Virus record (IMG/VR): IMGVR_UViG_3300033155_000566
Span: 1 to 27,571 of that record
DNA: 27,571 nt
Direction: 5' to 3' (one strand)
Origin: a virus
Shown: piece after piece, positions 11,573 through 20,608 of the stretch
How positions within the stretch are numbered: the stretch's first letter is position 1
Layout of the letters: each line of letters opens with the position of its first letter
The notes under the pieces: model-generated
Told to the model about the DNA's origin: nothing
The model's input: only the letters and a program-made list of their open reading frames with translations
Databases searched by the model: none
Made by a program: the position numbers and the translations under genes

Positions 11573-12705
11573 TAGTCTTCAATCTCAATAAAATCTGTTG
11601 GATTATATTCATCAGCAGGATTTATTGCAAGACTAGCCTGCCTATCAGCAAGCGTGTAGTTAGCCATTTTCTTAATCTGATCCCATTCAGTCATAACACG
11701 ATCTAGACATCCTTCATTATTCTTGTTCCAAGCTTTCCTGAACTTTTTGATTTCTGTACCGTCAGTTGGTGAGGTGTAAACATAGCTATTGCCGTCTTTT
11801 ATCAAAATACCCATATCAAGAATCATATCAAACAAACCCGAATACGGATCCATGCCGGTGTCAAACGGAATATACACTTTTACAGACTCTTGTGGTTTTG
11901 CAAATCGTGTCTTAACGACCTTGCAATTTGCACGAATGCCCATTACTTGTGTGATTTTGTTGCCATCAGCATCTTCCTTGAGTTTCAATTTGCCCATTGC
12001 AATTACAATCGAACTAGCAAAGATCACGCCCATGCCGCCACTGATAACATCATCAGGATCGAACATATTTTGTGATTTATATGTGTGATTAGTTGCAACA
12101 AATCCTATGTTCCATTGAGCAATTCTATTTACCGTTTGTTGTACGAGTGCTTTAAGCGATTTTGCCTTTCGACCCATATCACCCTTCATATCTGCTCGAT
12201 CAAATTGTGCAACATCAGTTGGTGTTGATAGCATACCTAATGAATCAACAACAAATAGAACCTTCGGACGATCCTCAGGTTCAACATTTGTGTACTCTTT
12301 CTCATAGTCTTCGATGAAAGTAGATAGAATTCCTGCAACATCATCGACCATTGTAACGCCGTATCGTTGTAGCTTGTCAGGACTTGTGTCAACGCCTACT
12401 GCTTTGAGCCATTCTTCGTCAAGTGCATTCTCTGAGTCTAATAGGACTACAAAGATGCCTTGCTCTTGCGCATTGCGCACAATATTACCTGCTGCAATAT
12501 AGCTTTTTCCTGATCCTGATTCACCTGCAAGACAAGTAACCTTGCCTAGCGGAATTCCAGCGTTGAAGTCGCCTGAAATTAAGAAATTTAGTGTGAAGTT
12601 GCCTGTGCTTATCCATGTGTTTGGATCGTTGAAGCCTGCGCTAATTCCTTTTATTGATTTTGTAATACTTTTCCTGAACTTGTCAGGGTTAAATGGACGT
12701 ACCAT
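11572..12705 (-). CDS. uvsX: UvsX recombinase (RecA family)
   Basis: 377 aa, near T4 UvsX (391). Walker A is GESGSGKS at 61-68, followed by VVLLDSENALDEEWL, and Walker B is VLFVVDSLGML. The later FVATNHTY and ISGGMG stretches match the DNA-binding loop regions of RecA-like proteins. It forms filaments on single-stranded DNA and drives strand exchange for recombination-dependent replication. Start supported by GGAG upstream of MVRPFNPDKF. It heads an operon running through three small genes to uvsY and lies just behind gp32, separated by a terminator. Confidence 0.93.
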   Translation of the reverse strand: MVRPFNPDKFRKSITKSIKGISAGFNDPNTWISTGNFTLNFLISGDFNAGIPLGKVTCLAGESGSGKSYIAAGNIVRNAQEQGIFVVLLDSENALDEEWLKAVGVDTSPDKLQRYGVTMVDDVAGILSTFIEDYEKEYTNVEPEDRPKVLFVVDSLGMLSTPTDVAQFDRADMKGDMGRKAKSLKALVQQTVNRIAQWNIGFVATNHTYKSQNMFDPDDVISGGMGVIFASSIVIAMGKLKLKEDADGNKITQVMGIRANCKVVKTRFAKPQESVKVYIPFDTGMDPYSGLFDMILDMGILIKDGNSYVYTSPTDGTEIKKFRKAWNKNNEGCLDRVMTEWDQIKKMANYTLADRQASLAINPADEYNPTDFIEIED

Positions 12706-12720
12706 AATTATTCTCCAGTA

Positions 12721-12747
12721 AAATAAAAGGGGCAGTTGCCTGCCCCT
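12721..12747 (-). terminator. Rho-independent terminator after gp32
   Basis: Minus-strand AGGGGCAG-GCAA-CTGCCCCT makes an eight-pair stem with a GNRA-type loop, followed by TTTATTTT. It separates gp32 from uvsX; partial read-through could still feed uvsX, which has no obvious promoter of its own. Confidence 0.88.
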
Positions 12748-12752
12748 AATTA

Positions 12753-13745
12753 TTAGCTTTGTGGGCGGTTACGAATCTTAGCAAGAATGTCTTGCGCAGA
12801 GGTGCTAGTTGGTGCAGAAGCACTTGGAGATTCTGTTACAGTCTCCTTTTCTTCTACGATTTCAACTGCTGGAGCTTCTGATACTGTAACTACTGGTGCT
12901 GCTGTAGTCGTTGTTTCTTTCTTGCTCTCACCTTCAATTTCGAGACCCCACGGACGATAGTACTTACCCCATCGCTCTGGATCATAAAGCTCGCCTTCTA
13001 CAGATGCTTCGAACATTTCAAAGATTGCATTAACGCCATCTGCTGTAGGTTTCTTAGGAGCCCAGTCGTTTAGAGTAAACAGACCGTGCTTCTCAATAGC
13101 TTCCAACTGTTCCTCATTCAATGCTGTTTCCTTTCGGCTCCAGCTAGAAGTGTTGTAGTCGTTGTAATCGCCGCCTGGCTTTTTGGTGCGTATAATACGG
13201 AAATTGATGCCATTTAGATAATCTGTAGGCAATGTTTCCAACTCAGGATCCATCAATGCTTCTTTAATAATATTAAAGATTTGAGGTCCGATGCTGAACT
13301 TGCGAATTGGATTTTCTGGTGCATCTGCCGCGTCTTCTGCGATTGGATTGTCAAGAACAAAGCCTTGAAAGATGTACGAACGTTTCTTCCAATACTTACG
13401 AGCCGTTGCTTCCAACGACGAGTCCTTAAACCAAGGACGCAATTCTGCGTGAACTGGACAAACATCTCCCCACATTTCAACACAAGGTACTTTTATAAAT
13501 ACCTTCTTAGATTCGTCGCCGCCTTTAACGCCTGGGAATTCTAAGTTGATTTGCTGTATTTCTTTCCAGAAATATGGATTTTCCTCGTCTTCGACTGCAT
13601 CAGGCAAAAAACGCAGTTGTACTGGTTCGTTTTCTGCAACATTCCAAAACGGGTAAACTAGTGATGAACCAAACGATTGTTTGTTTCCTGATTTCTTATC
13701 TTCAAGCGCCTGTAATTTGGCGCGTATTTCTTGTAGCGTAGCCAT
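12753..13745 (-). CDS. 32: gp32-like single-stranded DNA-binding protein
   Basis: 330 aa. The N-terminus (MATLQEIRAKLQALEDKKSG) is the basic cooperative-binding region. The core has the gp32 landmarks VQLRFLPD and VPCVEMWGDVCPVH; C88, C96 and H99 are candidate zinc ligands. A Thr/Ala/Glu-rich linker starts near 270, and the tail AQDILAKIRNRPQS replaces the acidic T4 tail. It coats single-stranded DNA during replication and recombination. AAGGAG precedes the ATG. It has a perfect sigma-70 promoter and a late motif, giving early and late supply. T4 gp32 represses its own translation; the long AU-rich leader here would allow the same. Confidence 0.92.
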   Translation of the reverse strand: MATLQEIRAKLQALEDKKSGNKQSFGSSLVYPFWNVAENEPVQLRFLPDAVEDEENPYFWKEIQQINLEFPGVKGGDESKKVFIKVPCVEMWGDVCPVHAELRPWFKDSSLEATARKYWKKRSYIFQGFVLDNPIAEDAADAPENPIRKFSIGPQIFNIIKEALMDPELETLPTDYLNGINFRIIRTKKPGGDYNDYNTSSWSRKETALNEEQLEAIEKHGLFTLNDWAPKKPTADGVNAIFEMFEASVEGELYDPERWGKYYRPWGLEIEGESKKETTTTAAPVVTVSEAPAVEIVEEKETVTESPSASAPTSTSAQDILAKIRNRPQS

Positions 13746-13772
13746 GATTAATTCTCCTTAATGTAATTATTA

Positions 13773-13838
13773 TTATAGCCAAAATGCATACCATGTTTCT
13801 CGCCATAAGTGCATTATTCTTATTTTGAGCGAATGCAT
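13773..13838 (-). CDS. Possible 21-codon leader ORF upstream of gp32
   Basis: ATG at 13838, about 7 nt after the predicted transcript start, opens MHSLKIRIM and ends LWRETWYAFWL before TAA. No ribosome-binding site is visible. It may be an upstream regulatory ORF or chance. Confidence 0.25.
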   Translation of the reverse strand: MHSLKIRIMHLWRETWYAFWL

Positions 13839-13851
13839 ATTATGTTTGCAC

Positions 13852-13880
13852 ATTATAATACATTCTAAGTGATCTGTCAA
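13852..13880 (-). promoter_or_regulatory. Perfect consensus sigma-70 promoter for gp32
   Basis: TTGACA (13875-13880), 17-bp spacer, TATAAT (13852-13857). The leader to the gp32 ATG is about 100 nt and AU-rich just before the AAGGAG. Confidence 0.85.
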
Positions 13881-13899
13881 CTTTATTAACAGACAACTT

Positions 13900-13907
13900 T
13901 ATTTATC
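13900..13907 (-). promoter_or_regulatory. T4-like late promoter motif upstream of gp32
   Basis: Minus-strand GATAAATA about 20 bp upstream of the sigma-70 -35, giving gp32 a likely second, late start. Confidence 0.55.
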
Positions 13908-13938
13908 CGAATTTGTTTGTGGAAGGGTTGTTATTAGG

Positions 13939-16344
13939 TTAGAAAATTGTATCGCTTTCGCCTGGTTCCATAAAATCTTCAACACCAACATTGTAATTAC
14001 CACCAAACGGATCTTGCCTACTGCCTTTGTCATATGATGCTTTGCCTGATCCATCACATTTAGAACATAGTCCTAAATCGTCTAGATCATCATAACCTCC
14101 TGATTCTTTTGGCGAACCAGTACCTTGACACCATTCACATGTTGCACGATTATCTTTACCAGTACCTTTGCATACGTCACAATCTTTGCCACCGCTAGGT
14201 GCGCGGCCTAGCCCAAAGCAACGTTTACATTCATCTGACTCATCAGCAAGTGCTTCCGCAATAGATTCATCATATTGACCGTGGTCCCAATCATCCCCGC
14301 CATGAAAGTCTTGCCACTCATCATATTCTGATGGCTGGCCGTCGTCTTCTATAGGTTCGTAATTTTCATCACGACAATCTGGACATGGAATAGTGTCAGG
14401 ATCAGATGGTTCTGTATCACGCCAAGATTTTCCAGTGGAAGAGACAAAGCCCCAGCCACCACATGTGTCGCAATCGTCTAAATCCGCTGAAGGCATGCCA
14501 CTGTGTGCGCCAGCTTCAATCTCGCCTGCATGGTGATCGTCAAATTCTTCTTCGTTTATTTGCTGTTGATAACCACAACGATCACACTGTTTTGCCGGAC
14601 CCATCATCGTGTCACCTAGATGCATTGTGCCTTTACGACAACGGATGCACTTCTCACTCCCGTCTTCACCGACGAACTGCGTTGATTGCTTAACGTCTGT
14701 TAGCGTTGCGCTAACACCTGCTGTAGAGTTTAGACCCCAAGCTTCTGCTGCTTTCTTTGCAGCACCGTAGCTAGAATCTGCGTTACATTCATGCTCGCCT
14801 TTCTTATTGTGGTGGCATACGTATGGGCGTTCTTCACCTTCTGTGAATATTTCTTCATGCTCGATCATTTTCATTTTGAGTTCGAACTGATCGCCGATGC
14901 TCTCAACGGTGTCTGTCGGCTCATCGTATGCTTCATCGCAATGCCCATCACAATCGTCGTGTCCGCAATGCTTACATTCTTCTGTGATCTTAGCATTTTC
15001 CATTACGTTGCGTACAATAGTTTTCTCAAAGTCAGAAATCTTTTCGCCCTCGATTAACTTGCCGGCAACTTTAGAAACAAAATTGGATAGATCACCTGAT
15101 TCAACCATGCGCTTCGCAATCTTGCCGATCTTATAGCCGACTTGCTGAACTGGACTGTCAAATTCCATGATGTCTTCTTCTGCTAATTCTTCCTTAGCTG
15201 TCATGTAAATCGTTTGCTGACTGGCTTCAACTAGTGCATCACGCCATATTTGCTTTTCGTTCATTAGTCTACGTACTAGCGGTAGTGTACCGCTGATCTT
15301 TTCATCAAACTTGCGCACAGTAAACATGTCTTGTAGGTCTGTTGTATCGTCTTCTTCTAGTACGCTAGCTTCTCGCGCAGAAATAGCTTCGCTTACTCTA
15401 GCATATGACTTCGCACCAGTCAGTCCTTTAAATTCATTACGGATGGTTGCAATGTTTTCTCTAACTGTTTTTACAACATCTTCATTAGCTTCATTCATAA
15501 GCTTGTTTGTACGTGCGTAACGAACAAACTCATTTAATTTGATTAGATTTGCAGAAGATTCAATGATGTATTCACCAATTGTATCTTGCATGTTGCCGCC
15601 TTCATACATGTGTCGAGCCATTGCTCTTGCGCATGGCAAGCAATTGTGTGGGAAACGGAAACGTTCACCGGCCTGCTCTAGAAAGATTGCTTTGATCTGG
15701 CGACTGCGTGAGCCGCGTACATCTTCATCAACTGCTTTACGATGGCGTACGATCATTTTAACTGATTCTAGTGTTTGGTAGCTTGTCTTTTTGCTTCCAC
15801 TCATGCGTGATAGTGATGCTTCGGAAATTCCGTGCATGGGAGTTAGTGTCCAATCAGAACCAGGATATTCTCGTTCAACTTCATGCGTTGCTTCTTTAGA
15901 TGCTTGTTGTTCAGTACGATTTTGAATTGGAAATTTGTCAATCTCTACTTCACCATTATATATTCTAACTAACCAGTCACTTGTGTTATAACTTTCCATC
16001 GTGTTGTCCTTGAATTTTTTAGCTTGATATGCGAAATCTTTAGGAGTAATTTCTTTACCGAATACCTTGACTTGAGTATTGAGCATATTTTCTCTTGCGA
16101 GATTTTTCATCTGCTTCATAATACTTTCAAAATCTTCTAGCTTAAGATTGCTGTTTTTGTTGACTTTGATTGTATTTGTTTGTTCGTCAAGCGTAATCAT
16201 GTAATTAGGCTTTGCTACGAAAAATCTACGAGCCTCAGCGGCATCAGTAGTGTCCATGCCATCTTCTTTGTACATAGACAAAGTGTGACCGTGGCCTTTG
16301 ATAATAGAAAAGATTTTTTCTGCTACTCGTTCGTAATTAATCAT
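13939..16344 (-). CDS. Large acidic multi-zinc-knuckle protein (801 aa), unknown function
   Basis: Residues 1-450 are helical and charged. About 455-770 holds a dense series of Cys motifs: CKHCGHDDCDGHC, CIRC with CDRC, CDTCGG with CPDC, then CKRC, CDVCKGTG, CEWCQGTG and CSKCDGSG. The last resemble DnaJ-type CxxCxGxG repeats and should bind several zinc ions. The linkers are rich in Asp and Glu. No J-domain or enzyme motif is visible, so it is not a DnaJ. It lies directly after gp17 with its own late promoter and an AGGAG, hinting at a virion or assembly role. The ATG at 16344 is well supported. Confidence 0.85.
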   Translation of the reverse strand: MINYERVAEKIFSIIKGHGHTLSMYKEDGMDTTDAAEARRFFVAKPNYMITLDEQTNTIKVNKNSNLKLEDFESIMKQMKNLARENMLNTQVKVFGKEITPKDFAYQAKKFKDNTMESYNTSDWLVRIYNGEVEIDKFPIQNRTEQQASKEATHEVEREYPGSDWTLTPMHGISEASLSRMSGSKKTSYQTLESVKMIVRHRKAVDEDVRGSRSRQIKAIFLEQAGERFRFPHNCLPCARAMARHMYEGGNMQDTIGEYIIESSANLIKLNEFVRYARTNKLMNEANEDVVKTVRENIATIRNEFKGLTGAKSYARVSEAISAREASVLEEDDTTDLQDMFTVRKFDEKISGTLPLVRRLMNEKQIWRDALVEASQQTIYMTAKEELAEEDIMEFDSPVQQVGYKIGKIAKRMVESGDLSNFVSKVAGKLIEGEKISDFEKTIVRNVMENAKITEECKHCGHDDCDGHCDEAYDEPTDTVESIGDQFELKMKMIEHEEIFTEGEERPYVCHHNKKGEHECNADSSYGAAKKAAEAWGLNSTAGVSATLTDVKQSTQFVGEDGSEKCIRCRKGTMHLGDTMMGPAKQCDRCGYQQQINEEEFDDHHAGEIEAGAHSGMPSADLDDCDTCGGWGFVSSTGKSWRDTEPSDPDTIPCPDCRDENYEPIEDDGQPSEYDEWQDFHGGDDWDHGQYDESIAEALADESDECKRCFGLGRAPSGGKDCDVCKGTGKDNRATCEWCQGTGSPKESGGYDDLDDLGLCSKCDGSGKASYDKGSRQDPFGGNYNVGVEDFMEPGESDTIF

Positions 16345-16362
16345 TAAGTACTCCTGTAGCAG

Positions 16363-16370
16363 TATTTATC
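16363..16370 (-). promoter_or_regulatory. T4-like late promoter motif GATAAATA
   Basis: Located 18 bp before the ATG of the 801-aa gene, with AGGAG between, so this late transcript has a normal short leader. Confidence 0.65.
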
Positions 16371-16379
16371 AAATAACTA

Positions 16380-17957
16380 TTATAATACGAGCATTGGAAG
16401 CGGCATCTCAGGCTCTTCCTCAAACCGACCCGCTACCCCACTGTTTATATAATCTTGAAGTTGATCGTCCCATGTAGCTATATGCTGGATCATGCGTATA
16501 TTGAGAAGCATTGACATGATTAGGTCATCTGTTTCACCGACAGTTGCTTCATATGTATTGCCTTTAGCAATGAAATACTTGAGTTCATGCACTAGATTTT
16601 CACTGAAAATCTGTAGCTTATCACCTTCTAACAATCCCTTGAATTTAGAACAAGCTTCAAGCTTAGTACGATGGGTTGTATTGTAGCCTTTTCGCTTTTT
16701 AACTCCCAAATGACGGTTTGGATCATGCATGAATGTACCTGGGAATCTATCTTCGCCAGTGTCACGTATGACAACAAGTGCAGCCTCGCCCATTGTGTTG
16801 TTTTCTACTGTCCAATAGATGTCTGATTTAGGTGCATGGTGGTGTATGTCTAGCAAAATGCTACGCAATATTTTTATTTGATCTTCGATTATGCTATGAT
16901 TGTGTTGCCATTCTGCAATTTGTTTCATACTTGGTAATTCTAACACTTGTATAGCGGCATTATCGCCGCCTGTGCCCATGCTTGGGTCTAGTGCTACACA
17001 ATATGAACGACCATCACGAATTTTACCGTACCAGCGTACTTGTCCCTTTTTGTGTAACGGCTTAATTGTATTGAAACCTAGTTCTGATAGTGTCTTAGAC
17101 TTAATAAGCGTTTCTTGGAATGAGATAAACTGACATTCATGCTCACGTTTAAACCTATCGTCAGTTGTTTTGGCTCGTTCAACACGCGCCCACTGTTCAT
17201 CACGATCTGGATGTGCTTCCCAAGTAGCAAAATAACCTTTGAATCCGTTTGCTCCGATTTCTGATTTGTTACCAAATTCGTCAATTGTACGCTGTGATTC
17301 AAACCAAATTTCTGCAAATTGGTCATCATCAACATTTGGTGTAGAAGTAATAATACACTTACCACCTGTTGATAGCGTTGGAGAAATAGCAGTCCAGAAT
17401 TCACGCGCAATCTGCGGCGGAACGAATGCAAACTCATCAAGATATACTAATGATAGAGCAAGACCACGACCAGTAGTTGCGGTAGTAGCTTGTGAAAGTA
17501 TACGAGAACCATTATCAAATGTTAGTGTTTGTTTATTGTACTCTGATGCACCAGCGCGAATGTGATCGGGAAGCATTTCATAGCAATAGCGTATCTTCTG
17601 CATGATTTCAGAAGCGCCTTCGCGTTTATGTGCTGCGATTAGGATTGTTGAATCAGGTCTAAACATTGCATACCACAATAGGTAGCCTGATGCTAATGTA
17701 GTCTTACCAAGTTGGCGACCAATCATAGCAATAGAGGATCTATGTTCGTTATATACTGCACATAATTCTCTTTGATAATCAAACGGACTAAATTTTAGCT
17801 TACCCTGAATAGGATGCTGAATGTACATGAAATTTTCCATGAAATACATCGGCCCCGTTATAGGGTCAGTACACTTTACTAGTTCATCTGCCATTTGTGG
17901 CGTGTAACGAACCTTAGCGTGTGCTTTTTTGATTAATTCAGAATCTAATTGCGCCAT
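16380..17957 (-). CDS. 17: Large terminase (gp17-like packaging ATPase-nuclease)
   Basis: 525 aa from the ATG at 17957. ATPase: Walker A GRQLGKT at about 80-86, Walker B VYLDE at about 171-175, coupling motif STP at about 205-207. Nuclease: acidic triad candidates in ALDPSMGTGGD (D324), TVENNTMGEA (E385) and GETDDLI (D477). It pumps and cuts the concatemeric genome into the prohead with gp16. It is shorter than T4 gp17 (610). I chose 17957 over an upstream GTG-type start because a late-promoter-like GCTAAATA sits exactly 5 nt before this ATG and a terminator lies just upstream. No ribosome-binding site is seen, so it is probably leaderless. Confidence 0.93.
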   Translation of the reverse strand: MAQLDSELIKKAHAKVRYTPQMADELVKCTDPITGPMYFMENFMYIQHPIQGKLKFSPFDYQRELCAVYNEHRSSIAMIGRQLGKTTLASGYLLWYAMFRPDSTILIAAHKREGASEIMQKIRYCYEMLPDHIRAGASEYNKQTLTFDNGSRILSQATTATTGRGLALSLVYLDEFAFVPPQIAREFWTAISPTLSTGGKCIITSTPNVDDDQFAEIWFESQRTIDEFGNKSEIGANGFKGYFATWEAHPDRDEQWARVERAKTTDDRFKREHECQFISFQETLIKSKTLSELGFNTIKPLHKKGQVRWYGKIRDGRSYCVALDPSMGTGGDNAAIQVLELPSMKQIAEWQHNHSIIEDQIKILRSILLDIHHHAPKSDIYWTVENNTMGEAALVVIRDTGEDRFPGTFMHDPNRHLGVKKRKGYNTTHRTKLEACSKFKGLLEGDKLQIFSENLVHELKYFIAKGNTYEATVGETDDLIMSMLLNIRMIQHIATWDDQLQDYINSGVAGRFEEEPEMPLPMLVL

Positions 17958-17962
17958 ACTTA

Positions 17963-17970
17963 TATTTAGC
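17963..17970 (-). promoter_or_regulatory. Late-promoter-like GCTAAATA before terminase (leaderless arrangement)
   Basis: A one-letter-pair variant (GCTAAATA) of the window's GATAAATA motif, placed between the preceding terminator and the gp17 ATG with the same 5-nt spacing as at gp16. Confidence 0.5.
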
Positions 17971-17975
17971 GGATA

Positions 17976-17999
17976 AAAATGGGGCCGAAGCCCCATTTT
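17976..17999 (-). terminator. Rho-independent terminator upstream of gp17
   Basis: A ten-pair stem AAAATGGGGC/GCCCCATTTT closed by a cUUCGg tetraloop on the minus strand and followed by a T-rich tract. It ends the transcript of the 864-aa gene; being nearly symmetrical it could also work on the plus strand. Confidence 0.9.
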
Positions 18000-18015
18000 C
18001 TATGCTTTTTCCTTC

Positions 18016-20607
18016 TTAAACTTTGCGATGTCTACGATATGCAAGTTTCATGCCTTCGTAAACGTCATCTTTTTCAATGCTACGCATCTTGTTAGACATT
18101 GGGTTGTCAGTTTGGTTACTTGCTGTTGGACCGAGGTCTGTAGCTGGTTGACTTGTTGCACCCTTAGGAAAATAGTCTTGTCCATCTGAGAACGAACGAT
18201 CATTATAGCCATTTTGTAAATCAGCTTCATATTGTTCGCCTGCTACAGAAAAATCAACACCTTTTACAAAACCTTGTTGATCTAATGCAGCTAGAACTTG
18301 ATCGTTACGTGATTGCGGAACGAGTACTTCGTCTTCTGGACCGAAGTCTAGCTCATTGCCAATGACATCAGCCATTACATAGTAAGCTTTCTCGTCAGAA
18401 ATATTATATGCAACTAGATCACCTATAACTGGATTGCCTGCTGCTTGACCTTCTTCAACTGCATCTGTTTCTTCGATTACTTCTTCGTCAACTTCTTCTT
18501 CCTCGTCAACTTCTTCCTCTACAAGCTGTTCTAAACCAGCGAGTCTGCGTAGATCATTCATTTCATACATACCGTTATACTCTGCTCCTGGCATATCACT
18601 TGTGCCGCCTAGCATTTGTTCAAACTCACTATCAAAATCATATTTTTCGTAATCTTCTTCATCACCAACATCAATAATACGTTCATCATCATTTGGTTCT
18701 TCGCCAAGAGAGCGCGGATCATCATCATAATCATCACCGCTATCAAATGGCATACTGTCAGACATATCACGATCATGTGCTTGTAAATTAGTTTCGTCGT
18801 GGAATGGATTATCTACCGCAGGACCAGGTTCGTCTATAGGAGAAAGTAACATATCTTCTTCGAAGTCATCTTCGTGTACCATTTCAACGTTCTCATCTGC
18901 ATGAGTGAATGGACTGCATTCGCCGTCGTCATTCTTTTCTACGTCTTGGTCACAATCTTCTTCGATTACTTCTTCGTCAACTTCTTCTTCCTCTTCAACT
19001 ACTTCTTCATCGACTTCTTCATTCACTGGACCGCTGAGTCTGTCAAACCTCTTCATCCAATTACGGACATCTTCATCAACTTCTTCTTTGTCATCATCTG
19101 AATCATCATCCTTGTCATCACCTGAATCATCATCCTTGTCATCACCTGAATCATCATCCTTTGCGCCGAACTGATGCTTCTTAAGAGCGTCAGGCAACTT
19201 ACCCTCGCCAACTACATTAGAATTTTCTACTGCTGGCTGCATAAGAGGTGCGAGAAACTTAGGACCAATTTCTTGACCACGTTCTTCGAAATCTTGCATA
19301 GATGTAGATGCAAGTAGATAATCAAGTACTTCGCCATTCAATACGACCTTTACTTCTTCTGCTCTTGGATGTGTAGCTGGGATTAAGCCGTTAAGTTGTT
19401 TCACAACATTACGTGCTTCGTTGTCGATAATTTCTCTGAAATCTACATCGAACGCCTTGCTTACTACATCAGCTATGCGTGATCTAAGACTTTCAGTAAG
19501 TCTATCTTCTAACGACACAATACCTGCCGCGATTTGCATTTCTCTAATAAATTTATCCATGTTTTCTTCCTCATTCACAGCGTAACTTTCACCGCTGCTA
19601 GAATATACCTCTCCTTTACCGTTACATGTATTGCACCATTCGTCATCCGCAGGATCTGTAGGATCTGCGCCGTCAATGACACCTTCGCCATTACAGTCAG
19701 GACACGTTTTTAGTGACTCTTCCAATTCTTCTTCGCCATTTTCTGGCTCATTGTCAGCAGAGCCGACTAGTTTTTGTTTTTGATCTTTGCGGAACAAATA
19801 CTTATCTGGTCCGTCTTTCATTGTTGCGTAAGGTTTGTCACCTTCGCCAAGTCCTTCAATCTTACGTATCTTTGCTACGCACCTATCACAAATAGGCACA
19901 TCACCAAGTACTGGGTGCGGCTCAGTTGTTGTTGCTTCATTTTCGCAGCCAGCCCACCATGCACACTCTTGTCCATTCTGTTGTGCAGGGAAATCTTCGC
20001 CTAGTTCGTCTACGCCTAGATCACTTGCGTTACATGCTGCCATGAACTTATCTTTATCAAAGCGCGGATTCTGTAGTGCAAACATTGTTGCATGATCTTC
20101 CGCAGATGAGTCACGTACTACAGGATCTTCAATCTTAGAAATTAGATTAGCAACTAAACGAAAATCTTTTCGTGATGCTGCTTCATTTATGCTTTCAAAC
20201 ACTTCGCCACTGTTATCACAAGTAGAACAAACTTCATCATCAAAGTGATCCCACTCGCCCTTGCAATCTGGGCATGGTGACGAATAAATCGGGTCATCAT
20301 CGTCTATGTTTTCAAATACTGCTCCTTCACCATTACAACGTTCACATTCATAACCTAAACCTGGAAAATGTGAGTCGCTCCCCATGTGAGCATCGCCTGT
20401 ACCTTCGCAATCTGGGCACATGTTTATCTTGGGCTCAAAGTCAGTGCGTAGCTTATTTCGATTCTTCCATACTTCTGTATCTTCAATGTCTACTGCCAAG
20501 CTATCAGGAACCGGCGAGCCGTCAGGCATTCTATTTGCTTCTTCAACTGCTGAATTATAAGATTCTACAATTGCTCTTAGTTCACGTATGCTAGGGCCAT
20601 GAGACAT
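18016..20607 (-). CDS. Large acidic zinc-knuckle protein with Asp-rich repeats, unknown function
   Basis: About 863 aa from the ATG at 20607 (MSHGPSIRELRAIVESYNSA), chosen because GGAGG lies just upstream; the open frame extends 15 codons further. Near residues 64-135 there are CPDCEGTG, CERCNGEG, CPDC and CSTC; near 215-245 C-x5-C with CDRC; near 302-330 CPDCNGEG and CNTCNGKG. The middle is extremely acidic with three DDDSGDDK-like repeats and runs of EEVDEE. The C-terminus is less charged and ends in a basic RRHRKV. It has the same architecture as the 801-aa protein on the other side of gp17. No recognised family. Confidence 0.82.
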   Translation of the reverse strand: MSHGPSIRELRAIVESYNSAVEEANRMPDGSPVPDSLAVDIEDTEVWKNRNKLRTDFEPKINMCPDCEGTGDAHMGSDSHFPGLGYECERCNGEGAVFENIDDDDPIYSSPCPDCKGEWDHFDDEVCSTCDNSGEVFESINEAASRKDFRLVANLISKIEDPVVRDSSAEDHATMFALQNPRFDKDKFMAACNASDLGVDELGEDFPAQQNGQECAWWAGCENEATTTEPHPVLGDVPICDRCVAKIRKIEGLGEGDKPYATMKDGPDKYLFRKDQKQKLVGSADNEPENGEEELEESLKTCPDCNGEGVIDGADPTDPADDEWCNTCNGKGEVYSSSGESYAVNEEENMDKFIREMQIAAGIVSLEDRLTESLRSRIADVVSKAFDVDFREIIDNEARNVVKQLNGLIPATHPRAEEVKVVLNGEVLDYLLASTSMQDFEERGQEIGPKFLAPLMQPAVENSNVVGEGKLPDALKKHQFGAKDDDSGDDKDDDSGDDKDDDSDDDKEEVDEDVRNWMKRFDRLSGPVNEEVDEEVVEEEEEVDEEVIEEDCDQDVEKNDDGECSPFTHADENVEMVHEDDFEEDMLLSPIDEPGPAVDNPFHDETNLQAHDRDMSDSMPFDSGDDYDDDPRSLGEEPNDDERIIDVGDEEDYEKYDFDSEFEQMLGGTSDMPGAEYNGMYEMNDLRRLAGLEQLVEEEVDEEEEVDEEVIEETDAVEEGQAAGNPVIGDLVAYNISDEKAYYVMADVIGNELDFGPEDEVLVPQSRNDQVLAALDQQGFVKGVDFSVAGEQYEADLQNGYNDRSFSDGQDYFPKGATSQPATDLGPTASNQTDNPMSNKMRSIEKDDVYEGMKLAYRRHRKV
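19090..19161 (-). repeat. 24-bp tandem repeat, three copies, in the acidic gene
   Basis: Three units of 24 bp (plus-strand gtcatcacctgaatcatc plus catcctt; first copy with one change) encode DDDSGDDK-type octapeptides in frame. This is a likely site of copy-number variation. Confidence 0.85.
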
Positions 20608-20608
20608 T

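Noticed and set aside
13939-16344. DnaJ chaperone call for the CxxCxGxG protein
   Set aside because: No J-domain with HPD motif and no DnaJ C-terminal domain is present; only the zinc-knuckle pattern is shared.
18874-19174. Plus-strand Ser/Phe-rich open frames
   Set aside because: They are mirror images of the Asp/Glu-rich repeats of the minus-strand gene and have no ribosome-binding site or promoter.
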